Below, in pieces: positions 19,038 to 28,334 of a stretch of 64,000 nucleotides of DNA; the stretch's first letter is position 1, and each line of letters opens with the position of its first letter. A program made the translations under genes and the position numbers. The notes below the pieces were generated by a model that did not search any database, was not told the origin of the DNA, and was given only the letters and a program-made list of their open reading frames with translations. This DNA comes from Modicisalibacter sp049808615 (GTDB taxonomy: Bacteria > Pseudomonadota > Gammaproteobacteria > Pseudomonadales > Halomonadaceae): the NCBI RefSeq assembly GCF_049808615.1, contig NZ_JBNCAN010000010.1, positions 1 through 64,000 of the forward strand, given 5' to 3'.

Positions 19038-19150
19038 TCAATCGGATAGGGGCCGGGGTCACCCCCGGCGCCCTCCCACACCACCGTACGTACGGTTCCG
19101 TATACGGCGGTTCACGAAGAACGGCTAAGCTCTCTTACCTCGCCTCATTC
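19038..19150 (-). mobile_element. Group II intron 3' end (domains V and VI), truncated
   Basis: Read on the minus strand, 19111-19080 folds as domain V. It has a 9-bp lower stem (ACCGCCGTA with TACGGTGGT), a two-base bulge and a four-base upper stem closed by GAAC, with a CGC triad in the basal stem. It is followed by GTGTGGGAGG and a second GC-rich hairpin (about 19073-19052, GCCGGGG/CCCCGGC). Then comes CCCCTATCCGATT, which looks like domain VI with its branch-point A and the intron 3' boundary. The boundary lies directly against the end of the exporter gene. No reverse transcriptase gene is present, so the element is a 3' remnant. Confidence 0.75.
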
Positions 19151-19532
19151 ACGAGGGCTCTGACCGGGCGATCTGAGATGGCTGGCCGTTGGCTTCTCTC
19201 ATCAGGGACGGTATCGAAACCTTGATAGCCCGCTGTGTCATACCCGTATACTAACGTTCTATCGCCTTTCCATAACTTTCAGGAATCAATTTCACCCGTC
19301 AAACCAGCCGTGATCGTCGGCAAGGCCGCGTCGAGGCGGATGAACTGATGATCCTGAACCTCGGACACTCCCCTCACGCGATCTACCGCTCGACCGAGCT
19401 CATTGCCGATGGACTCGGGTTGCCGTCGAACATCGGCCAGTAACCAGGCGACCTACCAACTGCCATGCCCCCGGTGCTTGTGCGAGACAGGCATCCGGGG
19501 CATGGGTTTACCACGGGTTGGGGCGCCGTGGT
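19151..19532. other. Region with degenerate coding remnant
   Basis: No intact gene is present. The frame ending at the TAA near 19443 reads DELMILNLGHSPHAIYRS and then TELIADGLGLPSNIGQ, which looks protein-like, but I do not recognise its family. It has no start or upstream body. The remainder (19151-19300) is probably the truncated group II intron or its flank. A hairpin closes the region at 19464-19504. Confidence 0.4.
19464..19504. terminator. Bidirectional hairpin, possible terminator
   Basis: CATGCCCCCGG pairs with CCGGGGCATG across a 20-base loop, 29 bp beyond the end of the minus-strand hydrolase gene. The T tract is weak. Confidence 0.45.
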
Positions 19533-20081
19533 TTACGCCGCTAAATACGCCTGCGTCGACGTCACAGTAGCGTAGCCGAACTCGAAGGCGGCCATCATCG
19601 CCGCATGCACCTGGGCTGCAGGCACGGTGACGCCACCGAATTCGAGATCGAGCGTAGCGCAGGCATCGTGCAACACGGTGGCTGGGTAACCCATGTCAAC
19701 GGCTGCGCGCACGCAGGCGTCGACGCACATATGACTCATCGCGCCGACAATCACCACTTCTTCAACCCCGTGCGTATCGAGCAGCTGCTTGAGATCCGTG
19801 TCGCGAAACGCGTTGATGTGATTCTTGACGATGACCGGCTCATCACCGACCGGGGTGACATCAGGCTGGATCTCGACGCCATCCGTGCCCGGCACGAACA
19901 CCGGCGCCTCACCATTGGCGAACTCGTGGCGGATGTGGAAGACAGGGATGTCCTTGGCCCGGGCATCGGCGATCACCTTGGCGGCATTATCGGCGGCCGC
20001 CTCAATGCCAGACAGGGGCAGCTTGCCGGTGGGCAGGTACTCGTTTTGCAGATCGATGACGATGAGACCACGCTTTTTCAT
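19533..20081 (-). CDS. Isochorismatase-fold cysteine hydrolase
   Basis: The 182-residue protein belongs to the nicotinamidase/isochorismatase family of small cytoplasmic amidases and hydrolases. The Asp-Lys-Cys triad is visible: Asp10 (LIVIDLQNEY), Lys at about 87 (VIVKNHINAF) and Cys at about 118 (GAMSHMCVDACVRAA, preceded by a family-type turn). It lies 136 bp downstream of an AraC-type regulator on the same strand, with a palindrome between them. This arrangement is common for regulator-controlled amidases; the substrate is unknown. Confidence 0.85.
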   Translation of the reverse strand: MKKRGLIVIDLQNEYLPTGKLPLSGIEAAADNAAKVIADARAKDIPVFHIRHEFANGEAPVFVPGTDGVEIQPDVTPVGDEPVIVKNHINAFRDTDLKQLLDTHGVEEVVIVGAMSHMCVDACVRAAVDMGYPATVLHDACATLDLEFGGVTVPAAQVHAAMMAAFEFGYATVTSTQAYLAA

Positions 20082-20160
20082 GGTGTAGCTCCTTGGGTGG
20101 ATGGATAGCCGCTATGGTCGCCGGTATCCGACATGGCGAGAAGTGGCGCCAAGGACATTT

Positions 20161-20182
20161 TCGGTGTCGATATCGACACCGA
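20161..20182. promoter_or_regulatory. Perfect 22-bp palindrome, putative operator
   Basis: A perfect palindrome with centre TCGATATCGA and flanks GGTGTCGA / TCGACACC lies about 80 bp before the hydrolase start and about 36 bp beyond the regulator gene. It could be the operator for the hydrolase gene, or a short transcription stop for the regulator. Confidence 0.55.
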
Positions 20183-20217
20183 TTCCCCACCGTCTTAGGA
20201 GACCATGCCCTCGATGC

Positions 20218-21210
20218 TTATCCGTGTGTGCCATGAGCGCTTGCGCTAAAGCGGCGACGGTACTCACTGGGGGACAAGCCGACGATGCGTGTGAACACCT
20301 TGCGGAAGGCGCTGGGATCGCTGTAGCCGACTTCCCAGGCCACACAGTCGATGGAAGCGTTGCCGAACTGGAGCAGCTCGCGGGCCCGGCCCACGCGGAG
20401 ACGCTGGCAGTATTCGGTCGTCGTCATACCGGTGGCCTTCTGGAAGCGGCGCAGGAGGGTGCGCTCTTCCAGTCCGGCTTGAGCAGCCAGGGTCGGCAGT
20501 GCGACCTCCTTGGCCTGGGTGGCCTGCAGCCAGTGCTGCACCTTGAGCACCGCCGCATCCCCGTGGGTCAATCGGGGAGAAAACACGCTGTAGTAGCGCT
20601 GTTCCCGGCCGGGAGGATCAACCAGCAGCATGCGCGCCGTCTCGATCATGATCGTGGGCCCCAGTAGTCGATCCACTAGCTTGAGTCCCAAGTCCGTCCA
20701 GGCCATGAGTCCTCCGGCCGTCATGACATCACCATCGTCGATGATCAGCTGATCCGCATCCACGTGTACATCGGGATAGCGCTGTTGCAGCAATTCGGCA
20801 TGCGTCCAGTGGGTTGTCATCTTGCGGCCCGCCATCAGGCCGGTGGCCGCCAGCGGGAAGGCGCCGGCGCAGACCGATCCCAAGGCGACGCCATCCGTAT
20901 GTCGCTCGCGCAACCAGGCCGTCAGAGACGAGATTTCATCCGCCCCGACCGGTTCGTTAAGCGTGGGCGGCAGTATCAGCGCCGACAGCACGGAAGGCGC
21001 GTTTGAGCCACTATCGAAGATGCGTACCGGCGTTGCATCGGAAGTAGCCTGTTGCCAATGCGTTACCCGCAGTGGCGGCTCGGATTGCTGAAGACGCGAT
21101 AGGGCCATGCGGTTCGCCACACGGAACAGGTCGGTCAGGCCCAGGACAGCCGCCTGCTGTGCCCCCGGATACAGCACCAGACCTATCTCGATCACCGGCA
21201 TCTTTCCCAT
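20218..21210 (-). CDS. GlxA-type AraC-family transcriptional regulator
   Basis: The 330-residue regulator has an N-terminal DJ-1/PfpI-like domain (IEIGLVLYPGAQQAAVLGLT at 7-26, VALGSVCAGAFPLAATGLM at about 108-126, ALGSVCAGA being the nucleophile-elbow region). Its C-terminal AraC helix-turn-helix pair is at about 225-325 (GLEERTLLRRFQKATGM, then WEVGYSDPSAFRKVFTRIVG). Relatives control amidase, nitrilase and amine catabolic genes. It probably regulates the hydrolase gene downstream on the same strand and perhaps itself. Confidence 0.9.
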   Translation of the reverse strand: MGKMPVIEIGLVLYPGAQQAAVLGLTDLFRVANRMALSRLQQSEPPLRVTHWQQATSDATPVRIFDSGSNAPSVLSALILPPTLNEPVGADEISSLTAWLRERHTDGVALGSVCAGAFPLAATGLMAGRKMTTHWTHAELLQQRYPDVHVDADQLIIDDGDVMTAGGLMAWTDLGLKLVDRLLGPTIMIETARMLLVDPPGREQRYYSVFSPRLTHGDAAVLKVQHWLQATQAKEVALPTLAAQAGLEERTLLRRFQKATGMTTTEYCQRLRVGRARELLQFGNASIDCVAWEVGYSDPSAFRKVFTRIVGLSPSEYRRRFSASAHGTHG

Positions 21211-21513
21211 ATGTCTCTAAGTCTCTCTTGTGACGATGCCACTATCGGCCACTTTAAATCCGGTAATGGAAACTGAAGCTGAAGTTCCTCAGGTGCTGGC
21301 TTGCAAGGCTTATCAACCAGAAAATTCGGAGTGGCAATGTTGTGCTCTATACCTGTACTGGGCGGACATCAACCATCTATTCCGGATACCCGTATTTTCC
21401 CAGATGCCCGACGAGCCCCAATATTACTATCGACAAACCTCCCAGAGAAAAATCGCGAATTATAAGATGACAGCAACGGTGGTATTTTTGAAGAGACTAA
21501 AAGAAACAAGAGG
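21211..21513. other. Intergenic region between regulator and tnsE
   Basis: About 300 bp with no recognised gene. A plus-strand frame at 21230-21595 overlaps the end of tnsE and has no family resemblance or ribosome site. No transposon end was seen here. Confidence 0.4.
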
Positions 21514-23127
21514 TCATTTCAAACGAGAATTGATCCTAAGTCTCCAACTTGCCATTCTATCTTCACACTTATCACTTTCGCTATCTTTCGGATGATGCAC
21601 CGAATACAACACCTCACAGCTTCTACACATGCTACCTGGCCAACTCAACGAGTTTTTCACAACACCTTTAAAAATTTTCTCGATACGATTATCTATTTCC
21701 AACCCACTCTTAAAACCCACTATTCGTGTGGACATCTTTTTCTTATTGTCTGACGTATCAACCTCCAAAATATAGCGCTCTCGCCCATCTTCCAACCTGA
21801 ATCTCGCTGTTAAATAACACCGCGGCTGCTCATCTTTCATTTTATGGTAGCTACAACGCGGAAGCTGGGGCAGCGGCTGTACTTTTAGCTCCTGAAGACT
21901 TATCTTTCCACCCGACTCCCCAGCTATCTGTCTTATGATCTTTTTGAGCATCACAAAACGGTTTGAGTACTGCTGCTCTTCCGCTTCTAATTGCTGATAT
22001 TCTCCCGGAGCGATGCTGCCACCGATGACGTCATCGCCAATGCCCAAAACCTTAGGGTTATTGGGGCCTTCTAGCTCACCCTGAACTTCCTGCCCTAGAA
22101 TGCCAGCCTTTTTGCCATTATAAGCAAGCTTCGTAGTAGCGGTGTTAGAGAAGACGATATCCTCCATCGGGAGTTCTATCAATTGCCTTTCCTTGGCCTC
22201 ATCCGGTTCCTGCTCCGTATCCACCTCTATATCGTCGGCACCTTGTGCTCCAGAGCTTCCTCGATCTCCACCAGTCCCTCTGACCGGCAGCTTCAGGCTG
22301 GGATGGTGGAAGTAAATTTCCTGCTCGCTAGTTCTTGCATTCAAGCCCTGTAGGCCAGATATTTCCCAGATAAGCATTTCCCTATCATCACTATCATAGG
22401 GGCCCCTAACGTTAACCTTCACACCATCCAGAGTAATGGGTGGATCAAAATCAAACTGCCACCGCTGATAGCCATTACGTTCTCGTAGATCACGGTTCAG
22501 AAGCATCCAGATGGAATCAAAGGATCGGCGCACGTCTTCGTTGAGCAGGAGCCAAGCCAACAGGTTGCGGTAAGCCTTCTTCTTTAAGGTGCTGACTGGG
22601 GCACCGGTCTTAGCAGGCGTATGAATGTGGATAGCCTCTTCATCATCCAGTTTGACGTTGAAGATAATATCCAAACCACTGGGGTGGTATGCTGCCCTGA
22701 CAAGGAATCCAGCATGGAAGAACAACTTCCGGGCTAGCTCGAACTTGGGAAGCCAGACGGTGATCCCCTCGGTATCGAAGACGAAACATTTCTGCTCGGC
22801 CACTTCCCGCCTCGCGGCCAGTCGCCTCGAGAGACGGGGACAGTCTCCCAAGCGCCGTTCCTGCCAAGAAGCCACCGGTGGCAGGGAAAATTCCTGCTTA
22901 AAGCCGCCACTCCTGTAGGGCTCATCTTCAAGATGCACAAACTGACGCCCCAATCCCATCACGCACAGTGCCTCGACGGCAAGGTTACGAGTCAGTTCCT
23001 CTCCTTGACCGTCCCTGAAATAGGCTGCCACCCGCCACGGCTGTCGGTCACCGCTGCGCCGGAAGTGGTTACCCATGGCCAGTAGCTTCGCATCGGTCGG
23101 TATGTCCTTGAAAAGAATCTTCTTCAC
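21514..23127 (-). CDS. tnsE: Tn7-type transposition protein TnsE
   Basis: This is the targeting protein for the alternative Tn7 pathway. It recognises replicating DNA (beta clamp and 3' recessed ends) and favours conjugal plasmids. It has 537 residues, the same size as Tn7 TnsE (about 538). Recognised by length, position after tnsD, and conserved features: N-terminal LFKDIPTDAKLLAMGNHFRR, middle HHPSLKLPVRG, and C-terminal CYLTARFRLEDGRERYILEV followed by a CRSCEVLYSVHH cysteine motif. It starts with GTG overlapping tnsD by 4 bp and depends on coupling. It is the last gene of the operon. Confidence 0.88.
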   Translation of the reverse strand: MKKILFKDIPTDAKLLAMGNHFRRSGDRQPWRVAAYFRDGQGEELTRNLAVEALCVMGLGRQFVHLEDEPYRSGGFKQEFSLPPVASWQERRLGDCPRLSRRLAARREVAEQKCFVFDTEGITVWLPKFELARKLFFHAGFLVRAAYHPSGLDIIFNVKLDDEEAIHIHTPAKTGAPVSTLKKKAYRNLLAWLLLNEDVRRSFDSIWMLLNRDLRERNGYQRWQFDFDPPITLDGVKVNVRGPYDSDDREMLIWEISGLQGLNARTSEQEIYFHHPSLKLPVRGTGGDRGSSGAQGADDIEVDTEQEPDEAKERQLIELPMEDIVFSNTATTKLAYNGKKAGILGQEVQGELEGPNNPKVLGIGDDVIGGSIAPGEYQQLEAEEQQYSNRFVMLKKIIRQIAGESGGKISLQELKVQPLPQLPRCSYHKMKDEQPRCYLTARFRLEDGRERYILEVDTSDNKKKMSTRIVGFKSGLEIDNRIEKIFKGVVKNSLSWPGSMCRSCEVLYSVHHPKDSESDKCEDRMASWRLRINSRLK

Positions 23128-24638
23128 AATGTTTCATCCAGGCCCTGTAGGAAACACCTGGCCAGCTCGGTCGTGCGCGACGACTGCAGGCCGCACAGGC
23201 GCTTCAATTCCCACTTGTTCCGAGCCCTACCTGCCAAGGCGTCGTTGATGAGTACCTTGGTCAGCCTCCTCACCTGGTACTCACCCAAACTCTCCGCATA
23301 CTTATCGAGGAAGGCACTGCAGAGTGGCAGCCGGTGAAGATTCTTCTCTACCGAAGCAGAATGGGGGAGCTGACTGAGGAACCAAGTCTGGCTTCGCCGC
23401 GGAGTAGCCAGGTCTTCTGCACTCTCCCCCTCGACACGAATCAAACGCCTGGCCAACTGCCGGTCTCGCCAGGCCCAATCGATCTGGCAATGGTTGCCAT
23501 GTTCGACTTTCCTGCTGGCATTCGTGGCCATCAGCCATTGACGGTCATGACGGTATAGCCAGAAATAGATGGCTTGACCACCTTGCTCCCTCGCCCGTTT
23601 CGTTCCCCCGGCCTTACTCAGCGCTTTGAGCCACTTTTCCCTCTGCCGAAAAAGCTGCCGATCAGTGTGACCAGTGACCTGAGACACCTCATCGCTCAAC
23701 TTGTCTTCATCAGGCAGTCGGGCCACTTCCAGCAAGAGTGATCCGGCATCCTGTCCCTGCCTGAAGCAGCCCCAGACAGTGAGATGCTGGAGGAAACTGA
23801 AAGACTTGCGATGCTTGCGGAACATGGCAACGAACCAGTAGGGCGCTTTCGAGATCAACAAACCATTGGAATCCAACCAGTTACTGGAGTGGCTGGACAG
23901 CACCCGTTGCCAAAGCATGTCTATCCGGACGTGGTGCCCCGTTGTCGCTCCTCGTTCAACAGCCAGGCTGTGATAGAAACGACTCCACTGGCGAAACGTT
24001 GGCGAAGGGGCACCGGGCGACGACAGCAACTGGCGAACGCCTCTGGCAATCAGCAGATCGCTTACATCCGCCGGGTCCGGTGGCCCCCTGTGCGGGCAGT
24101 TCCAGGGGGAGGCGGCCTGAAAGTCATACCGCGAAATGCGGCGGAAGGGTACACGGGAATCCCGCAAGCGGCACAAGTGCTCGATACAGGCATTCGCCCC
24201 TATGACTTGCCACTCGCGGCGCCAATAGTATTCCCCATGCCGAGCGTGCATCTTGGCTAGGCAGGTGGGACATAACCGCAGCCAGGGAGGCCATTTCACC
24301 GCGGCCGTGGTGATCCCCGAAAGACCCAAGGTACCTGACTCGCCATCTTCCACCATGGCTTTCTCAAGGCGGCCTCGGCGTTCTGGAGTAATGAAAGGAG
24401 CATACAGCGGGAATAGCGTATGACGACGAACCAAGAGTGCCGCGTCCAGACCCAACGGCCTGCCGATGTTCTGCAACAACTTCCTCAAGTGATTTGGCAG
24501 ATCCGTGGTAGCAGCCACCCAAGGGTCCGAAAAGTGCTGTCTCAACAACTCCTTTTGGCTGTCCAAGCCCAGATGGATCCGGCAACGAGCCAAGGCGCTG
24601 TAGAGTAGTTCATCCTGATGCAGCATGGGGAAGTACAT
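23124..24638 (-). CDS. tnsD: Tn7-type target selector TnsD (TniQ family)
   Basis: This sequence-specific target selector binds the end of glmS in Tn7. It has 504 residues from the ATG at 24638 (Tn7 TnsD has 508). The TniQ N-terminal zinc finger is intact: Cys123, Cys126, Cys151 and His154, one position off the Tn7 residues. GGAGG lies seven bases before the ATG; a slightly longer frame upstream lies inside tnsC. Its ATG overlaps the tnsC stop by one base. Presence of both tnsD and tnsE means two target pathways. Confidence 0.92.
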   Translation of the reverse strand: MYFPMLHQDELLYSALARCRIHLGLDSQKELLRQHFSDPWVAATTDLPNHLRKLLQNIGRPLGLDAALLVRRHTLFPLYAPFITPERRGRLEKAMVEDGESGTLGLSGITTAAVKWPPWLRLCPTCLAKMHARHGEYYWRREWQVIGANACIEHLCRLRDSRVPFRRISRYDFQAASPWNCPHRGPPDPADVSDLLIARGVRQLLSSPGAPSPTFRQWSRFYHSLAVERGATTGHHVRIDMLWQRVLSSHSSNWLDSNGLLISKAPYWFVAMFRKHRKSFSFLQHLTVWGCFRQGQDAGSLLLEVARLPDEDKLSDEVSQVTGHTDRQLFRQREKWLKALSKAGGTKRAREQGGQAIYFWLYRHDRQWLMATNASRKVEHGNHCQIDWAWRDRQLARRLIRVEGESAEDLATPRRSQTWFLSQLPHSASVEKNLHRLPLCSAFLDKYAESLGEYQVRRLTKVLINDALAGRARNKWELKRLCGLQSSRTTELARCFLQGLDETL

Positions 24639-26254
24639 CAGCCCGCCTCCCCCCAAAGGCTACGAAGGTCAAATACCAACCCTTGATCCTTGAACCGCCG
24701 GTAGGCCTGGCTCTCTGAACCCGAGACGTGGACCCGGCGTAGATCCCCGTCGGGTAGAGTTTTCCACTCGGCCCGTTTCACCCTGCTAGCCTTGGGTTGC
24801 TCGGTCTTCGTCCCGGCCATATAGGCGGTTACCTTATGGACCAAGGCGGCCAATGGCAGGTCAGGGTGACTGGATAGAATCTCATCAGCCATCGGTACCG
24901 CGATATCTTCCGGGATCTCCATCTGATTCAGCAGGTCACGCAGACGCTTGGCCTTGTCATCATTCACCCTTGGCCCTGCCTTGGTTTCCGGCAGTTTTTC
25001 CGGCACCGATGCCGCCATGGCAAGCATCCTGGTCTCGATCCCCGGCATCTGTAGGTCGTCATACTGATCAATGAGTTCCGGTCGGTTGCTCCTCAAGGCG
25101 GCCAGCATGGGGTGCACCGGCTTCAATTCGTCCTCGTAGACCTTACGCAGCAGAGCCGAAGAAATGCACTCAGCACCGGTGGCGATAGCACGGATCTGAG
25201 CCAGGACAAACAACTTCACGACGATGTCCATCACGCCCTGAGTGAGGTCGTACATCGTGGTTTCGAGCTCGTCATCCAGGGGCCGAGCATTGTGTAGCCA
25301 CTGGTATTGCCAGAGGCGTTTCATCAGCTTGGACCACTGCTTGTCCCTAGGCAGCCTGTCCCAGAAGAGGCTGCCCATGCCGGATACCCGCCGTGCAGCC
25401 CGGAACGTCCGTTGAAAGAATTTCCTGGCTCTATGGGTGCCTACCTGAATCACCGGCACCCCGATGGTGTTCACCAGAGACACAAAAAAATTGTGCATCT
25501 TCTCTGCGCCGCCGGATCTTGCTTCATTGAGATTCTGTACTTCGTCGATGATAAGAACGCCGAGAGCATGCAGGTTGGCCACTTGGCACATACTTGCCAA
25601 CAATCGCTTGGTACCGAGCCTCTTGCGTCCGTGGCTGCGGCTATAGTCGGTATGCAGTACCTTGTCGACCTGGTTAAAGAAGCTCAGGCATAGCTCATCC
25701 AGGTCGCCATCAATGGGGCAGTCAACTTTTAGGTAGGTTAACTGAGTGACACCATGCTCAGGATGATAGATCGCCTGCGGATACATACCGAGTATCCGTT
25801 CGAGTGTTCGGCTCTTGCCGCACCCCGAGCATCCGAACAGGGACAGGCTATTGGCCGTGGATACGACACCTTCGAAAGCTCTGGCCTCCAGGTTCTCCGT
25901 CATCACACGTTGGAAGCCGTTCTGTAGGTGCGCATACAAGGAACCGTTCGCCGGGTTCCGGCCCAAGTAGCCTTGCCGAATCAACAAGGAGATCTTGGCT
26001 TCCAGTTGCAGGTGATGACCCAAGGGTTGGAAGAAGGAGTGAAGCAGCCTGGCGATGGCGTGAACCCTCAGCCTGCCGTCCAAATTGTGTTCCTGCTCGT
26101 CATAGCGAGGCTTGAGCTGCAACCCAGATACCACCTGCTCTAATGGCATCACCGGAGGAAGGGCGCAGATCAAGGGGTTGTCCCGATATTCCTCGAGACC
26201 AGGATCCTGGTAACTCGCCTCGGGGATCTGCCCCTGCGTTGATGGCTCACTCAT
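24638..26254 (-). CDS. tnsC: Tn7-type AAA+ regulator TnsC
   Basis: This ATPase links the TnsD or TnsE target complex to the TnsAB transposase and gives target immunity. It has 538 residues from the ATG at 26254, which has GGAGG six bases upstream (Tn7 TnsC has 555). Walker A is GCSGCGKS at 141-148. Walker B is LGVLIIDEVQNL with the acidic pair at 237-238. IQVGTHRARKFFQRTFRAAR carries sensor and arginine-finger positions. It overlaps the tnsB end by 8 bp. Confidence 0.93.
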   Translation of the reverse strand: MSEPSTQGQIPEASYQDPGLEEYRDNPLICALPPVMPLEQVVSGLQLKPRYDEQEHNLDGRLRVHAIARLLHSFFQPLGHHLQLEAKISLLIRQGYLGRNPANGSLYAHLQNGFQRVMTENLEARAFEGVVSTANSLSLFGCSGCGKSRTLERILGMYPQAIYHPEHGVTQLTYLKVDCPIDGDLDELCLSFFNQVDKVLHTDYSRSHGRKRLGTKRLLASMCQVANLHALGVLIIDEVQNLNEARSGGAEKMHNFFVSLVNTIGVPVIQVGTHRARKFFQRTFRAARRVSGMGSLFWDRLPRDKQWSKLMKRLWQYQWLHNARPLDDELETTMYDLTQGVMDIVVKLFVLAQIRAIATGAECISSALLRKVYEDELKPVHPMLAALRSNRPELIDQYDDLQMPGIETRMLAMAASVPEKLPETKAGPRVNDDKAKRLRDLLNQMEIPEDIAVPMADEILSSHPDLPLAALVHKVTAYMAGTKTEQPKASRVKRAEWKTLPDGDLRRVHVSGSESQAYRRFKDQGLVFDLRSLWGEAG

Positions 26255-28334
26255 CACCATCCTCCCCAAACAGCAGATCCGTCATGTCGGGATAGGCGTG
26301 GTCGTCTTCACTCTCGCCGTGGATACGCACGACCTCGGCCGCGGTCTGCCGCTCCGACTTGGCAGGCCTGAAGGCAGTAGTGTGGCGCTCAGCCTGCTTT
26401 TCTTCCTGCTTGTTCTTCCTCACCTGTGCGCCCAGGTCCTGTCTGGCTATACCTGAACGGACGGGGCTGCTCTGTTCTGCCTCGTCGGCAATGGACTCGA
26501 TCGTCTCCAGTAGTTTGCCTTTTTCCTTCATCGCCTCCATGGCGGCGTTAGCATCGCTTCTACGCTCAGCCCTGGACAACAACCAAACATCCCAGAAGGT
26601 CATGCCCTTGAAACGCCGACTACGGTCAGCAAGGTCGCAAACCCAGTATTCCTTGAGGTTGCTGGATGGCCGGATGTAAATATGATCGGCACTGCGTGGA
26701 TCATAGGCCACCAATATCTTCTGCAGCCTGCGACCCTGTCCCCGGTGGAACCACCCCTCCTTCAGCGCCTCCTGGCACGTATAGAAGCAGCCGAAGATCC
26801 TAATACCAAGCTCCGATACGGTGGCTTGTTCATGAGGCAGCAAATTGATGCGGACCAAATTCTCTGGTGCTGTGCGCAACCGCCCGGTCAGATTAGCCAG
26901 TCCCCAGTTCCATAGTTTCACAGGTATGGCGGGTAGACTGGCAGGCATGCCGACGGTCCTGTCGTACTTGCTCATGGTATGGAAGTTGTTGTGCCAAAGG
27001 ACGCCGGCGATGATATTCCTGGTGAACTCGGCCAGTGTCAGGCTGGCGTCTAGCCTGTAGTCACGCCCGCCACGCTTGCGGCTGGTGGTTCCTTCCACTA
27101 CACCGCTAACGTAAGGCTTGAAACGATCCTGAGCCGTCCTGAAATAGCGCTCTACTATGCCCTTGGCATCCCCGCGCCGGGCTGACGCATTTTCTATACG
27201 CACACCGAATGCTTGGGAAAATGCCTCGACCTTGGTGCCGTTCAGTTCACCTTTATCGGCCAGCACCACGTCAGGTAAGCCCTGTACCGGCCAATCATCG
27301 GCATCGATGTCCAAGCTGTACTGACGACAGTATTCCACCTTGTCCAACACGGTGTTAGCCAGGGCCACCATGGCGCTGACCCAGGATGGTCCCTCGAAAC
27401 CAACGTACATGCCGGTCACCATGCGGCTGAACACATCCACCACGATGTACACGACGGGCCTGCCGACGATCAGGCTGCGATCATGCTCGGATACCAGGTA
27501 AATGTCGGCTATGGTGGCATCTATTTGATAACGATGGCCTGGCCCCAGGGTCTCGGTCGTCGAGGTACTCGTAAGGGGGCGAACATCCTTGGCGAAGTCG
27601 ACGGCGGAAGTGCGGCGCGCTAATGTGTCGACAAAGTGATATTCGCGCCTATAGAAATAGCGGAATTGCTCCAGCGTGGGTAATTCCTTCGCCGGGAGGT
27701 CGGGCCGAATGGCCCCGATCAGATTCAAAGCGGCAGCATAGGCATCGGTAACTGACGGATGCTTTTCCTTGAGCAGCCGCTCCTCGATAACACGTCGGAA
27801 GATACGTTCAATGTCAGGAGTAATGTTGCTTCCTCGGCCATCCCGGACGATACGTGGTCTCCCCAGCTTGACGTGGCCCGGTTTACGGCGCTTCCCTCGT
27901 CCCCCGGAATTGATGTAATCCGGTAACAAGGCGTTCTTGCACATGCCGCGCTGCCAGTAACGCCTCAAGAGCCTGTATACCGTCTGCTTGGTGACACCGT
28001 GGCGCTGCATGATGGCCGTGACGATTCGCCCCCTGGACCGGCGCTCGAACAAACCGGGATCCAGCACCGCCTCTGTAATCATGGCCCAGGCGGCGTCGCG
28101 CTTCTGCCGGTCAACGGAGCCTTCTTCTACTTCCCGTAACGTTCTGTCCAAGAAGGGATCATCTATTCTCTGAATGGCCCCATCCATGAGCAGCCGTTCC
28201 AAATCGGTGACTGGAATCGAAGCTGGTAGAGCAGTGGCCGAATCGATGTCGATCCAGATAGCCAGCTCCGCATCACACCAGAGCAGGCGCCTACGATGTT
28301 CATCAATTCGAAAAACCTGGTTAACGGGAAGCAC
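26247..28334 (-). CDS. tnsB: Tn7-type DDE transposase TnsB
   Basis: This transposase binds the end repeats, cuts the 3' ends and joins them to the target. The chosen start is GTG at 28334, with GGAGGT five bases before it and inside the tnsA end; the much longer frame upstream is read-through of tnsA sequence. This gives 695 residues (Tn7: 702). The DDE triad falls at Asp272 (YQIDATIADI), Asp360 (VVLADKGELNG) and Glu395 (KGIVERYF), one position from Tn7 TnsB (273, 361, 396). The C-terminal tail is acidic, as needed for TnsC contact. Confidence 0.96.
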   Translation of the reverse strand: MLPVNQVFRIDEHRRRLLWCDAELAIWIDIDSATALPASIPVTDLERLLMDGAIQRIDDPFLDRTLREVEEGSVDRQKRDAAWAMITEAVLDPGLFERRSRGRIVTAIMQRHGVTKQTVYRLLRRYWQRGMCKNALLPDYINSGGRGKRRKPGHVKLGRPRIVRDGRGSNITPDIERIFRRVIEERLLKEKHPSVTDAYAAALNLIGAIRPDLPAKELPTLEQFRYFYRREYHFVDTLARRTSAVDFAKDVRPLTSTSTTETLGPGHRYQIDATIADIYLVSEHDRSLIVGRPVVYIVVDVFSRMVTGMYVGFEGPSWVSAMVALANTVLDKVEYCRQYSLDIDADDWPVQGLPDVVLADKGELNGTKVEAFSQAFGVRIENASARRGDAKGIVERYFRTAQDRFKPYVSGVVEGTTSRKRGGRDYRLDASLTLAEFTRNIIAGVLWHNNFHTMSKYDRTVGMPASLPAIPVKLWNWGLANLTGRLRTAPENLVRINLLPHEQATVSELGIRIFGCFYTCQEALKEGWFHRGQGRRLQKILVAYDPRSADHIYIRPSSNLKEYWVCDLADRSRRFKGMTFWDVWLLSRAERRSDANAAMEAMKEKGKLLETIESIADEAEQSSPVRSGIARQDLGAQVRKNKQEEKQAERHTTAFRPAKSERQTAAEVVRIHGESEDDHAYPDMTDLLFGEDGDE

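Noticed and set aside
19306..19443. Protein-like remnant ending LPSNIGQ
   Set aside because: Looks coding, but it has no start, no upstream body and no family that I recognise, so it is described only within the intergenic entry.
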